Below are positions 33,351-46,250 of a stretch of DNA of 64,000 bases, piece by piece. The stretch is from Nageia nagi (taxonomy: Eukaryota; Pinophyta), in the NCBI GenBank assembly GCA_050084985.1, contig JBITNC010000001.1, forward strand, positions 79,608,001 to 79,672,000. Direction: 5' to 3'. The translations under genes and the position numbers were made by a program. The first letter of the stretch is position 1, and each line of letters opens with the position of its first letter. The notes below the pieces were generated by a model. The model was not told where the DNA came from. It was given only the letters and a program-made list of their open reading frames with translations, and ran no database searches.

Positions 33351-35117
33351 TGTTGCTTGAAGATCGATGGAGATCTTCGATAACTAAAATACAATGATCA
33401 AAACTATAAGGCATGGACAAAGTTGAACCTCAAGCCAATGGATATAAAATGACATGAATTAGAGTTGTATTTATTTACAAGCTATGATGTATTATCACTC
33501 TTGTAAGAACTTGTAATAAATCATGAAGATTTGTAGTTTATTGAAGTAAATATAATTAATTTAAATGCTTTATAGATAGATATGACCCTTGTACAATTAA
33601 TTAATGCTTATTAGCTTAAAGCTAGTCATGATCAATGAAAATGGCCTTGTATTAATGCTTTATTTATAGTAATTTTATGAATTGGCTATTATCCTTTCAA
33701 TTATGCCTTATTTATATATGAAAAGTAAATGATTTTATGAAATGGTTTATTTTGTAAACTATTAGCAATCTAAATTAATGAATTCCTTTTTATTACAAAT
33801 GATATTGTGATATGATTACATGAATAGGAATAGGGAAATCAATTAGGTATAATCCCAATTAACCCAAAAATATCCTAATGATTTAGAAATAATTGTAAAT
33901 TAGAGTTAAGGTTACCAATGATAATTTGTGATCATTTGGGATATTTTAGGGACTCTTGGGATCAAAATGGATACAAATGGGACCTAATGGACCAAATGGG
34001 ATCATTTGGGATCCTCTGGGATGAATGTTATAATGTAAGAAAATGATAGAGAACCTTCACCAAGTAAACCTACATCGGTAGATGATAAACAAAAAGAATT
34101 TTCCTTATGTGAGGACCACTTAGCATTGTATTACTTTTGTAACAATAGTGGCTCGACCTTATGTCATGATTTGCTACTTTATGTATACATGAGGACTATT
34201 AAAAAGTAGATTCATATATATGATATAATGCATATTGGATAAATAGACTTATGTGACTTCTTGAGCAAGTCTGTAATCAAGAATTTTGAGGTACACCTCA
34301 TAGGAAAAGGTGAATGGTGTTAAACCCTTGAACTTTATTATACATGGTGTATTGTACCCTCTTCACTATTTGGGAACATTAATTTATGATTAATAGGTTA
34401 TGAGTGGTTATTTTTTCAACACATTTAATAATAAATTAGACTAAACAACCACTTAAGGATATTATTTAATATCTATGGGCCCCCAAGTTATGGGCACAGG
34501 GATGCCAGACCACATGGTGGGCCTAGCTAATATTTATGGGTAGGCTAGTGACTCATATCCTTTGACATATGAGTTAGGTGGGGATAGCAATAAGAAAAAC
34601 TACTATTATCGAGTGAGGGTAACTAGTAGTCATACCACTTGCAGTTAGCAAATAGGGGTATGAAAATTATTCCATAAGCAATGCTACCCACTCACATGGA
34701 AGTTTGCTTAGGATAAACTATTGCTCCTATAAGATGAAAAGTTATCATAAGGTGAAGATGCTAACTTAGTGAAAGTGCAATCTCTCAAGTGGTATGGGCC
34801 CCAAGTAGAAAATCATGATGCCATGATCGGAAAGCCTATTGCACATGAGATGTGGAATAGGAATGGTGAGGTTACTTTTAAGGCATCTTCTCAATAGGGT
34901 GAGTGTTGAGAAGTGAACACTAGAAAATTTTATTAGGGTTGGTTACCTCAGGTACTTGACCAATATTTCCATGTGAGTAATGAACTAGCTAGCAACATTA
35001 TTAAACTCATTTGGGATCACCTGGTTCATTCCTAGAATATTGAGTGTTAAACTAAATAAAAATAATTAGGTCTAAAATTTAAGGATTTGGTTGATGGAAA
35101 TAAGTGGATGCATTACA
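33351..35117 (+). repeat. 5' LTR of element C
   Basis: 1,767 bp, opening TGTTGCTTGAAGATC and closing GCATTACA, directly before the primer site. It is homologous over its length to 39570-41320; shared text includes AAGGCATGGACAAAGTTGAA and AGTGGCTCGACCTTA. It contains a cluster of TGGGATC phrases at 33950-34022. Confidence 0.88.
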
Positions 35118-35118
35118 T

Positions 35119-35130
35119 TTGTATCAAAGC
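35119..35130 (+). promoter_or_regulatory. Primer-binding site of element C
   Basis: TTGTATCAAAGC, one base after the LTR end, corresponds to TGGTATCAGAGC complementary to initiator Met-tRNA, with two mismatches. Confidence 0.75.
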
Positions 35131-35195
35131 ATCAAGTTCAAACCCTTAGGCCTATGGTCCATGAATATTTTGTTGTATAAGTTTAGGAAGTCAAG

Positions 35196-36450
35196 ATGAG
35201 TATGCATGAGCCTAATAATAATACCATTTGGTTGACACAAATTATAATAATCCTAAGACATGTAACCAAAGCTTTAGGAAACCTATGATAAGGTACCATA
35301 AATAACCTTTTTATGAATGCTAATGCCAATGCAAACCAAACAAATGGTAGGGGATAAAATGCTAGAATAGGTATAACAAGGAATGCTAATCGACAAGTTC
35401 CTACAAATAATACTAAAAGTTATTCTAGCTATTATAATTAGAATAAAGGAGGATAAGAAGCCATCATGAGACTCTAAAAGCAAGTAGCAAAACAATAAGA
35501 ACTGATAAATAATCTACTGAGTCAAAGAGTTGAGTCTCTAAGATAAGAATCTAATCTAGTCATTCTAGCACAAGAAATATTGGGTGGATTGAAAAACTAG
35601 ATTCAAGTAAGGATCAAATAAGAACTTGCATCTAATCTGAAGAAAGCTTAGATACCCAAGTTTAATGGAAAGCATGAAGGTGAGCACACAAATTATGGTT
35701 AGGGAGGTTGAAATATATTTCTCAATGAAAAATCTATCACCAAAAACTAAGACCATGTGGGTTACCTACAACTTTCAAGATGTTTCTCTAGAATGGTGGA
35801 ATGCATACAAGATTGAACATGGGATCCAATACCTAAAGTGGTCAAAATTTACTATAGCATTCCAAAAAAGATTCATTCCTTAGGTATATTATGATTAAAA
35901 GTATAGAGTTTTATCAAGGGTCCATGAGTATCCAAATTTATCACCAAAGACTTGTTAATCTTCTTAAGTACATCCCAGAAAATCAAAATCATATGAAGGT
36001 ACATAAATTACTTGTAGGGTCAGATCCCAAGATCAAAACTATAGTAAATGTATTGAATCCTAAGACACTTAAAGAAGCTTATGATCTTGCAAAAAGGGAA
36101 GAAAGTAACTTGGGAATCAAAAAGAATTTTGTAAACTACAAACTTTCGAATGAAAAAGATAAGGAAATTCATTAGAAGAATCACAATGCATAGCATCAAG
36201 CACAACAAACAAGCAATAAGAGAAATAATCATGGTTTCAAGGATGAAAATCATTATAGATTTGAGAAAAGACCATTTAGGAATAAAGGATTTAAGAGGAA
36301 AAAATTTCAAAGGAAGAATTAGTAGTTTCATAAACAACAATAAAATCCTAGAAATGAAAAACCAAGGTTTCATGAACCAAGGTCAAGGATTTCTATAGCA
36401 AAGAGGTAATTAAAATGCATCGAGAGATAAGTTTCCTAAATAGAAGAAAG
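35196..36450 (+). pseudogene. Element C gag
   Basis: A likely start is ATG 35196 (MSMHEPNNN). After an Asn-rich stretch with stops, the gag core is readable: IPKFNGKHEGEHTN, REVEIYFSMKNLSPKTKTMW, FQDVSLEWWNAYKIEHGI, FQKRFIP, a stop, then IMIKSIEFYQGSMSIQIYHQ and LKEAYDLAKREESNLGIKK. The order matches Ty3/gypsy gag (W-x-x-x-VE-x-YF ... A-x-x-WW ... F-x-x-RF-P). It ends in a basic, Asn/Lys-rich tail. At least two frame changes. Confidence 0.8.
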
Positions 36451-39400
36451 CTCCTTAGGATGGGTGCTAGAACTATGGTGGAGCTCATTATGCAAATTAA
36501 TTTCCCTTGAAGATAGATCTACCTAGAGAGAATTGAATCCTTGTAGCCATTGGAGCAGGATAGCTTCAAGGAAAAGCTACACCTCTCCAGATATTAGGTA
36601 AAATTTTGGGCAAGTCTTTTAAATTTTTGATAGTTTGTGTTGTAATGTATAGTTTCATTTCAAATTTTTTAGTTTGAGACATGAATAAGACACTCAAAGT
36701 TTTGAAAAATGGATGGCAAGTAGAGTTTGGGTCTTGTCAAAAGTATTATGTCAAACAATGTTTTAGAAATGTTGAGATCAAGTTACTGAATTTATTTTGT
36801 GAGATTTACATGTGGTTCCATTAGCTTCCTATGATATTATCCTAGGAATGGATTGGTTAATGTAACATAAGACCTTGATCAAGTTTTAGGAGAGATGGGT
36901 GGAATACATCGATTTATCCCAAAACCTATTCAGTGATTAAGGACCATTTGAACCTTACTTGATCATAGCCATGCAAATGAGAAGAAGTATTAGAAAAAGG
37001 GAAATGATCTTTGTAGTTAAGGTCAAAGAAGTGGAAGAAGAGAATAAAGATGTAGAAATGTTAAACAAGTATCTAGTGTTGAGAGAATATAAGGATGTAT
37101 TTCCCAAGGAACTATCAAGTCTACCCCAAAATGAGAATTTGACTTCTCAATAGATCTAGTGCTAGGAGATGAACCTATATCTAGAATTCCATGTAGAATG
37201 AACACCATTGAGATGCAAGAGTTAAAAGTATAGTTATAATATAGTTTAGAGAAAGGATTGATAAATCCTAATGTATCACCCTAGGATGCTCCTATATTAT
37301 TTATCAAAAAGAATGATGGAACACTAAGATTGTGTATTAATACAAGATGTTGAACAAGGTCACCATCAAGAATAGGTATCCTTTACCTAGGATTGATGAC
37401 TTGTTTGACCAGCTCAAATATGCTGTTATCTTTTCCAAGATAGACTTAAGTCTAGGTTACCACCAATTAAGGATAAAAGAATCATATTCCCATAAGATAA
37501 CATTCAAGACTAGATATGGACATTATGAGTTTATGGTCTTACCATTTGGTTTAACAAATGCTCCTACAGCATTCATGAATTTGATGAACAATGTTTACAA
37601 AGAATATTTAGACAAATTTTTGCTAATCTTTTTAGATGATATCCTCATATACTCAAGGAATGAGGAGGAGCATAACCATCAATTTATATTAGCCTTAGAG
37701 GTTTTAAGACAACATCAACTATATAGTAAATTATTTCAGTGTGATTTCTATGTTTTCCACATTTAGTACTTAGGTAACATTATTTCTACCAAAGGAATCT
37801 CAGTTGACCTTAAAAAGGTAAAAGCAATAATGAGTTGGCCTATGCCTACAAATATGATTGAAGTAAGAAGTTTTATGGGATTAGCTAGATATTATAGAAG
37901 ATTTGTTAAGGACTTTCCAAAGATAGCAAATCCTATCACCATTCTATAGAAGAAAAATAAAGTATTTAAGTGAACTAAGAAGTGTGAAAAATCTTTCATA
38001 ACTTTGAAGGAAAAACTTTCTTTTGCATCAGTTCTCACTATCCTTGACCCCCATAGTGACTTTATAGTGTGTACAAATGCATCATTAGAGGGTTTAGGTG
38101 GAGTACTATCACAAAATGGAAATCCTATAGCATATGAATCCATAAAGTTAAAAACACATGAGTTGAATTATGCTACACATGATCTTGAATTGGTAGCTGT
38201 AGTACATGCACTCAAGATGTGGAGGCATTACTTGCTAGGAAAACCTTTCAAATTGGAAATAGATCATCAGAGTTTGAAATACTTATTCACTCAAACTAAA
38301 TTAAATATTAGGCAAAGATAGTGGATGGAATTCCTTGCAAAATATGATTTTGGTATTGAGTATATCAAGGGCAAGGAAAATAAAGTGGTAGATGCATTAA
38401 GTCAAAGAAGACATATAAATGCCATAGCAAGAAGTTAGTTTGACTTTTTTGATCAAGTGAGAATCTTACAATAAGAGGATTTATACTATAAATCCATTAG
38501 GGAAATGATAAATAAAGGTAATCCTTCATCTCAAGACTTTGCTAAAAAAGATGGAATTTTGTATTTTAGAGATAGATTAGTCATCTTAGAAAAAGGAGAT
38601 TTAAGAAATTTAATCTTGCAAGAAGCCCATCATCCTCCATATGCAACACATCCAGAAGGAATGAAGATGAGAGAAGATTTGAAAAAGAACTTGTATTAGG
38701 ATGGAATGAAGAAGGATATAGTAGAGTTTGTGGCGAAATGCCTAGAATATTAGAAAGTGGAAGTGAAACATTAGCATCTAGGTGGATATTTGTATCCCCA
38801 TGATATTTTGACATACAAATGGCAAGTGATTTCAATGGATTTTATAGTTGGTTTTCTGAAAACCAAATTTCATCATAAATCCATATTATTTATGGTTGAT
38901 AAGTTAACCAAGGTTGCACATTTTATACCTAGTAATATCATAAATGATGCCCCTACAGTAGCCAATAAGTTTGCACATGAAATATTTAGATTGCATGGAT
39001 TTCCTGAAGTGATAATCTCAAATAGGGATTCTAAGTTCAATTCCATGTTTTGGAAATTATAACATAAGCCATTCGGTACAAAGTTAAACATGAGCTTAAC
39101 TTACCATCCTAAGATATATGGATAGATAAAATGTGTGAATAGAGTCCTCAAGGATATGCTCATAATGTATTGCATGGAACAAAAGATCAAATGGAAGATT
39201 ATCTTTATTTGGTTGAGTTTGCATACAATAATGGCTATCATTCATCTTTAGGAATGGCTCCTTTTGAAGCACATTATGGAAGGATTTGTAAAACTCCTTT
39301 GACTTGGGATAATTAGGAGGTTCAAGTGATGATCCAACTAGAAATGTTAAAGCAAATGGAGGAGTAGCTCAAGTCCATTCAATGAAAGTTGAAGGAAGCT

Positions 39401-39560
39401 ATTGATCGATAAAAGAGTTATGCCAATATTAAGGAAACTTCTTAAGAATTTGTGATGGCTGATAAAGTCTTTTTATGAGTACAACCTATGAAAAGTGCCA
39501 TAAAGTCAACTAAATTAGATCCTTGATTTGTTGGTCCTTTTGATATTGTGGAAAAGAAGA
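36451..39560 (+). pseudogene. Element C pol (protease, RT, RNase H, integrase)
   Basis: Protease is heavily damaged; the GMDWL-like end lies near 36848. RT runs from about 37090: [46 protein letters not shown] and [17 protein letters not shown], keeping the LDD catalytic pair. RNase H: LDPHSDFIVCTNASLEGLGG (the first Asp is Asn), HDLELVAVVHALKMWRHYL, DHQSLKYLFTQ. Integrase: WQVISMDFIVGFLKTKFHHK, NRDSKFNSMFWKL, then YHPKIYG-stop-IKCVNRV, where the catalytic Glu has become Lys. It fades out near the 3' LTR with DIVEKKS. Inactive. Confidence 0.9.
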
Positions 39561-39569
39561 GTCTAGTAG

Positions 39570-41320
39570 TGTTGCTTGAAGATCTATGGAGATGTTTGAT
39601 GACTGAAATATGATGATCAAAACTATAAGGCATGGACAAAGTTGAACCTCAAGCTAATGGATATAAAATGACATGAATTAGAGTTGTATTTATTTACAAG
39701 CTATGATGTATTATCACTCTTGTAAGAACTTGTAATAAATCAAGAAGCTTTGTAGTTTATTGAAGTAAATATCATTAATTTAAATTCTTTATAGATAGAT
39801 ATGACCCTTGTATAATTAATTAATGCTTCTTAGCTTAAATCTAGTCATGATCAATGAAAATGGCCTTGTATTTATGTTTTGTTTATAGTAATTTTATGAA
39901 TTGGCTATTATCCTTTCAATTATGCCTTATTTATATATGAAAAGTAAATGATTTTATGAAATGGTTTATTTTGTAAACTATTAGCAATTTAACTTAATGA
40001 ATTTCTTTTTATTATGAATAATATTGTGATAAGATTACATGAATAGGAGTAGGGAAATCGATTAGGTATATAATCCCATTTAACCCAAAACTATCCCAAT
40101 GATCTAGAAATAATCCTAAATTATAGTTAAGGTTCCCTATGATAATTTGTGATCATTTGGAATATTTTAGGGACTCTTGGGATCACAATGGGTGCAAATG
40201 TGACCCAATGGGACCAAATGGGATCATTTGGGATCCTTTGGGATGAATTTTATAATGTAAGAAAATGATAAAGAACCTTTGCCAAGTAAACCTACATCAT
40301 TAAATGATAAATAAAAGGAATATTCCTTGTGTGAGGATCACTTAGTGTCGTATTACTTTTGTAGCAATAGTGGCTCGACCTTACCTCACAATTTGTTACT
40401 TTACATATGCATAAGGACTATTAAAAAGTATATTCATATATGCAATACAATGTGTATGGGATAAATAGAATTATGTGACTTCCCGAGCAAGTCTATAATT
40501 GAGACTTTCAAGGTACACCTCATAGGAAAAGATGAATGGTGTTAAACCCTAGAACTTGTATTGTACATGGTGTCTTGTACCCTCTTCACTATTTGGAAAC
40601 ATTAGTTTATGATTAATAGGTTATGGGTGGTTCTTTTTATCAATGTATTTATACTAAAATAGACTAAACAACCACTCAAAGATATTATTTAATATCTATG
40701 GATCCCTAAGTTATGGGCATGCGGATGCTAGACCACATGGTGGGCCTAGATGATATTTATGGGTAGAATAGTGATTCTTATTGTTTTATAGGTGAGTTAG
40801 GTGGGGATAGCAATAAGAAAAACTACTATTATCAAGAGAGGGGAACTAGTAGTCATACCACTTGCAGTTAGTAGATAGGGGTATTATGATTGTTCCATAG
40901 GCGATGCTACTCGCTCATATGAAAGTTTTCCTTGGATAAACTATTTATTCCTATAATATGGAGAGTTATCATAAGGTGAAGATGCTAACTTAGTGAAAGT
41001 GCAATCTCTCGGTTGGTATGGGCCCAAGTAGAAAATTACTATGCTATGACCAAAAAGCCTAGTGCACATGAGACTTGGAATATGAATGGTGAGGTTACAC
41101 TTGAGGCATCTTCTCAATAGGGTGAATGTTGAGAAGTGAACATCAAATTTTTTTATCAGGGTTGGTTACCCCAGGTTCTTGACCAATCTTTCTATGTAAG
41201 TGCTGAACTAGCTAGCAACATTATTAAACTCATTTGAGATCACCTAGTTCATTCCTAGAATATCCAAATTAGGTCTAAAATTTAGGTATTTGATTGATGG
41301 AAATAAGTGGATGCATTACA
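39570..41320 (+). repeat. 3' LTR of element C
   Basis: 1,751 bp, TGTTGCTTGAAGATC to GCATTACA, homologous to the 5' LTR with many small differences. Its end is followed directly by element B sequence that resumes in frame. Confidence 0.88.
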
Positions 41321-44300
41321 ATTTTGTCTAGTTGGAAAACATGTTCATCTAATAATTCAATTACAAGAGGTTTATCATCTTATAATGGTGCTTCTATGAG
41401 ATAATTGACTATAACTTGGCCTTTTATAGATTTTTGACTTATGAATTGCAAATTTAACTCCATTAAATGCATGATCCATTTAGATGTTCTTATGTTTTGA
41501 TAAGTTTTGTTCATCATATATTTTAATGGATCTGCTTTGGCAATCACATAATTCGTATGATTGAACATGTAATGCCTAAGTTTCTTTATTGCAAAAACTA
41601 TTGCTAAACATAGATTTTCCATGTATACATCTTGTATCTTGTAGTCAATTAGGGTTTGAATAAGATAATATATGGTTTATTTCTTGTTATTTTCATTCTT
41701 TTGAGCAAGCATGATACCTAAGAAGGTTTTGATGATTGATAAGTAAAGTAAAAATGGTTCTCCTTCTCTTAGATGAATTAAAATTAGTGGTGATAAAAGA
41801 TAGTATTTTATTTCATAAAATGCTTCTTATTGTTCATTTCCCCAATGAAATTTGATTCCATTTTTTAATAATTTATTAAAAGATTTGCATTTATCAGATA
41901 ATTATGATATAAAGTGCCTTATTACTTGTAAGTTTTCTTGCAAACTTTGTAATTATTTTATATTTGAAGTATGCATATTTATGATAGCTTTTATTTTATT
42001 AGGATATACTTTGATTCCTCATTTTGATACAATGAAACCAAGTAACTTTCATAAAGTAACTCTAAAAACACATTTCTTTGGATTTAGTTTGATGTTATGT
42101 TCCAATAACTTATCAAAGATCTTTATAATAACTTTTGGATGTTATTCTCTGGTTTTAGATTTAGCTAATAAATCATCTACATAATTGTCCATGATGTCAT
42201 GCATGTAGTCATGGAAAATATATGTCATTTCTATTTGACAAATTTTCTCAACATTCTTTAAACTAAAGGGCATTACTTTGTAACAAAAGGTTCCCCATGG
42301 TGTTGTAAATGTAGTTTCATGTTGATCTTTTGTAGCTACTTTTATCTCATTATATCCAAAGAATCCATACATGAGTGAAAGCATTTCATTTCCATACATA
42401 GCATCAACCAAATTGTCAATATTTGGAAGTGGAAAATCATCTTTTGGACATGCTTTATTTAGATCTCTAAAATCTATGCAAACATGAATCTTCCCATTAG
42501 GTTTTTTAATTGGAACCATATTTGATATCCAATCATAATAATTAATAGATTGGATAAATTTTACTTCTAATAATTTTTTTAATTCTTATTTCATAATTAA
42601 ATTTATTTTAGGATACATCTTTCATAACTTTTATTTAATAGGTTTGGCATCCTTTTGAAGATCTAACTTATGTACTACTAATTTTGCTTGCAGTCCAGGC
42701 ATATCTACGTAGACCATGCAAATACTTTATATTGTTATTTAAGAATGTATGTGAATTTTTCTCTTTATTTTTAATTTAAATATTTTTATAATTGAACAAT
42801 ATTGGGATTATTAGGATCATCACTTAAATCCACATTGATTTTTTCTTCAATCAACATATGGGATCCCTCTTCTAATTGGATAGGTATTAGAATCCCATTT
42901 TTATCATCTAGGTTATATTTTTCATCCTCACCAATATTTTTCTCAATTAAGGTTATATTTATGGAGGATTTGAATGCTTGGAATATAACATTTATATCTT
43001 TGAATTCTTGTATTGTTGATTCTTAGAAATGAATGAAAAGTCTGTAGTATCTTCATTAACCATGAGATATGATGAAGAGTTATTTGAACTTACTGGAATC
43101 CATGATTCAAATTTGTCACTTCTAGACCAATCAAAATATACTTTTTTTAAAACCTCATTAGATATTTATTCAATCTAGACCATATTGCAAAATAGATATT
43201 CAAGTATTTATATGTTAGACTCTATTTCATCTTGATTGGTATCCTTTCAAAACTTTGAGTTAACTCTTCATATTCAAGGCTTCCAATTCCAACTCGACCA
43301 TTTGTATAACATAATATTTTTTATTCTTTTTGTATATCCTAAGCCTACTTTATCACTTGGTAATTGGTAATGAATATCAATTGTGTATCTAGGTCCTTGT
43401 TCATATTGACCTAAGCCATATCCTTTCCATTGAGATCTATGAAAATATATTTGTATAAAGGATCATATGAAAGGTGATAAATATTCTAATGAATTAAAAA
43501 ATAAACATTAATTAAGTTTAGGTAAAGGAATTGGTGTTATTTATATAGGTTTTAAGTATAAAAAGAATGTTTGATTAGGTTTGCTTCCCAATGGTATTAA
43601 TTTCCCTACCACACTAGGTGGTTCTTTAGGTCATCTAATATCTTAGGTAGAAGGAATATTGAATATTACATCATTGATATCATATTACCCTATTCCCAAA
43701 TCAGATAATTTTATGGTTAATAGATATATATATGAAATTTATCATCTTTAGCATCATTGCTTTGAGATGATATGTTTACTTGAGATGAAACCTTTGATGA
43801 AGAGGATTTATTTAATTCATCTAGCTTTCAAGCTCTATTTTCCCAAGATTCCTTCTCTTGCAATGTCATAATTATCTTTGGTTGTAAGCTATTATCAATT
43901 TCTTGATGTTCATTAATTAGTATAGTTTGGTTAATAGCTTATTTTTTTTGTAAGGTATTTGAGGAAGCATGATCAATTTTATTGACATTAATTACCAATA
44001 GTTCATTTTTTGGTATTGGTACCATGAAAAAATGAGTGGATGGTAAAGCTATATTGCTAGGTAAATAAGTAGTGTTACAATGTGAATACAAATTATCATC
44101 TCTAGGTACACAATGCACTACTCCATGAATATATTTCAAACAATTATGATATGTTGACATAACACATTGCATATCCTTGATCCAAGGTATTCCTAGGAGG
44201 ATGTTATATTATGTGATATCTTCCTCAATTACTTGTAATAATGTTTGTAATATATTTGATCCTATAGTAATAGCTAACTAAATTGATCCTATAGTTGAAC

Positions 44301-44450
44301 ATAAAGCATTTTTAAACACTCTTAGTTGTAGAGATGGTGCACAAATATGTGAAAAATGAATATTTAGATTCTTGTATGCAATCATTGAAATAATATTGAT
44401 AGCTGATCCTCCATCTACAAGGATTATTTTAAAAAAAATTCATCAACCTT
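41321..44450 (-). pseudogene. Element B pol, 5' part: protease, RT, RNase H
   Basis: Leftward: protease with active site IILVDGGSAINI near 44400 and YNILLGIPWIKDMQCVMSTY / HNCLKYIHG near 44170, the form typical of Tat-lineage proteases. Then a long Ser/Asn-rich linker. RT at 42519-42142: VCIDFRDLNKACPKDDFPLP, TPWGTFCYKVMPFSLKN, NYVDDLLAKSKTRE, keeping YVDD. RNase H at 41622-41321: NLCLAIVFAIKKLRHYMFNH, KADPLKYMM, QKSIKGQVIVNYLIEAPL, then VFQLDK at the break. Some segments are well conserved; the links between them contain stops. Confidence 0.88.
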
Positions 44451-45260
44451 GGCAATAATATGCAAATGTGGATCTAATCCTTGCATTCCTTTAGGATCTT
44501 TTAGTTCATGGTCATAAAAAATTATTATGTGTTTTTGACTTGTCTTAATATTTCCCACAAAGGTTGCAAAACTCTCAAGATTATTAATGTCTATTTCAAT
44601 CATTTGTAATAATTGATTCCTAGCATTTTTATGATCTATGGATTGTTGTAAAAACTTAAAAAAGGATAACTTTACTTGTGAGCCTTTTAGCTATTGTTGT
44701 AGAGCACCTTTTATAGAAACTTTAGGAGGTTGTGGTTTGGGTATGTGGGGTGGCACATGATTCTTATCTTGCTTATTATTTGGTACACCATTTTATCTCC
44801 CTTTTATCTTTTGGGCTCTTATAGAAATATTTATCATGCCTATGAAATTTGAATCATCTTGGTCCATTTATGTATCACTTATTTTTCATTCGAATTGTGA
44901 TAGGATTTTGGTAAATTCTAGTTTTGATTAGGAATTATGATAGGATTATCCACCTCTAATTTCCCACTTTAAATTAAATCTTGGACTACATTTTTTAAGG
45001 TTTAACAGATGATAATGACAAAATTCTTCTTCATTGTACCATCTAATATCCTTATTTCTAGGGTTTTTTGGTCTTATTTTAGGTAAATTAATTATTTAAT
45101 GATCACATAATTTTCTTAAAATATCATAAAGAGGTTCTGATAGAGGTATGTATTTTCTTCTAGGATTAAAATCCCTTTCAAAATTTTGATATGACAAGGG
45201 TTCCCCATATTTTAGAATTGAAACTTTATTTGCTGGTAATTATTTATTTTCTTGTTCTAT
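44451..45260 (-). pseudogene. Element B gag-protease linker
   Basis: Same strand, interrupted frames. It starts with LFIQIFLRPIASTLLIQQHK and TFEEAISQAIIIERVKIQDG, the tail of gag, and continues through low-complexity Lys/Asn-rich text. No separate gene. Confidence 0.5.
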
Positions 45261-46250
45261 TTGATTTTTTTTCTTAATATAGGCTTCTCACTTTTTAGTC
45301 TTTATCTCTCCATCTTGTATTTTGACTCTTTCAATAATGATCGCTTGAGAGATAGCTTCTTCAAAGGTTTTATGTTGTTGAATCAATAATGTACTAGCAA
45401 TAGGTCTTAAAAAAATTTGAATGAATAATTTAACCAATTATTCCTAAAGCAAAGTGTAAGGCATACTTATCAACACCACCCTCCATTGTCCAATGAAATA
45501 ACTAACTAATTTATTTGAAAATTATTGTAATCTTGTGAGATCAGTGATGGAGGTATTATCTTTAATGTTAATTTTGAAATGTTGTAAGAACAAATTTGCT
45601 AATTGAGAGTATGAACTAATACTATGTTTTGGTAAGTTATTGTACCAATCCATTGCTTATTTGAAAAGAGTCATGGGAAAGATACGTAACATTAATGCAT
45701 CATCATAAGAAATCAAGTAGCTTGAATATTTAAATTTCTTTAGGTGTTCATTAGGATCTTATTTTCCTTTAAATGGTTCAATTTTTAGAACTTCAAACAT
45801 ATAAGGAATCACCTTCTTTGAAACAATACGATGAATTGGTTCATTAAAAATTATCTCATATGATATTTTTTGTTTATCTTACACAAATACCCTTATTTCT
45901 ACTTATTTTAATCTTTTATATTAGTCATTATTTTCTTTTGTTACCTTGTTTATTGGTTGATTATGTGAATAGCTAGGATATTTTATATCTTGGATATACT
46001 TTTTCTCTAGGATAATTTACTTCTTCATATCCTTGAGCAGGTTCATATTAATTTTTTGAGTGTTTCCTTGCATCATAATAACCCTCAATATATGGTGGTG
46101 TTGGTGGTGGAGGTGGTTTAGGAGGCAATTGATATCCTTGTTTCCTATCTTGCAATGGAAGATCATATCGTTGAAGTTCATCTTGTCTCTTTTTTAATGA
46201 AATTGCTTTCTTTTTATCAAGTTATACACTCCATGATTTTGAGGAGATAA
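45261..46250 (-). pseudogene. Element B gag
   Basis: The N-terminal part has a proline-rich run (QLPPKPPPPPTPPYIEGYYD) near 46120, common in Tat-lineage gags. The core runs in one frame from about 45805: MFEVLKIEPFKGK-stop-DPNEHLKKFKYSS, DDALMLRIFPMTLFK-stop-AMDWYNNLPKHS, SQLANLFLQHFKINIKDNTS and FSNKLVSYFIGQWRVVL. Stops are TAA or TAG at positions where Gln, Ser or Thr codons are expected. It pairs with the protease and RT downstream. Confidence 0.8.

Larger units (their letters stand above)
33351..41320 (+). mobile_element. Element C: Ty3/gypsy retrotransposon nested in element B
   Basis: It spans 7,970 bp: 5' LTR 33351-35117, Met-tRNA-type primer site, gag, protease, RT, RNase H, integrase, 3' LTR 39570-41320. 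The order RT, RNase H, integrase makes it Ty3/gypsy, and a single RNase H separates it from the Tat group. It reads opposite to B. The flanks do not form a target duplication (ATGAG before, ATTTT after), so the left side was probably rearranged. All coding regions are broken. Confidence 0.88.

Noticed and set aside
41852-43026. Plus-strand open frames over B's RT region
   Set aside because: They are antisense shadows of the RT/RNase H pieces, which carry the recognisable motifs.
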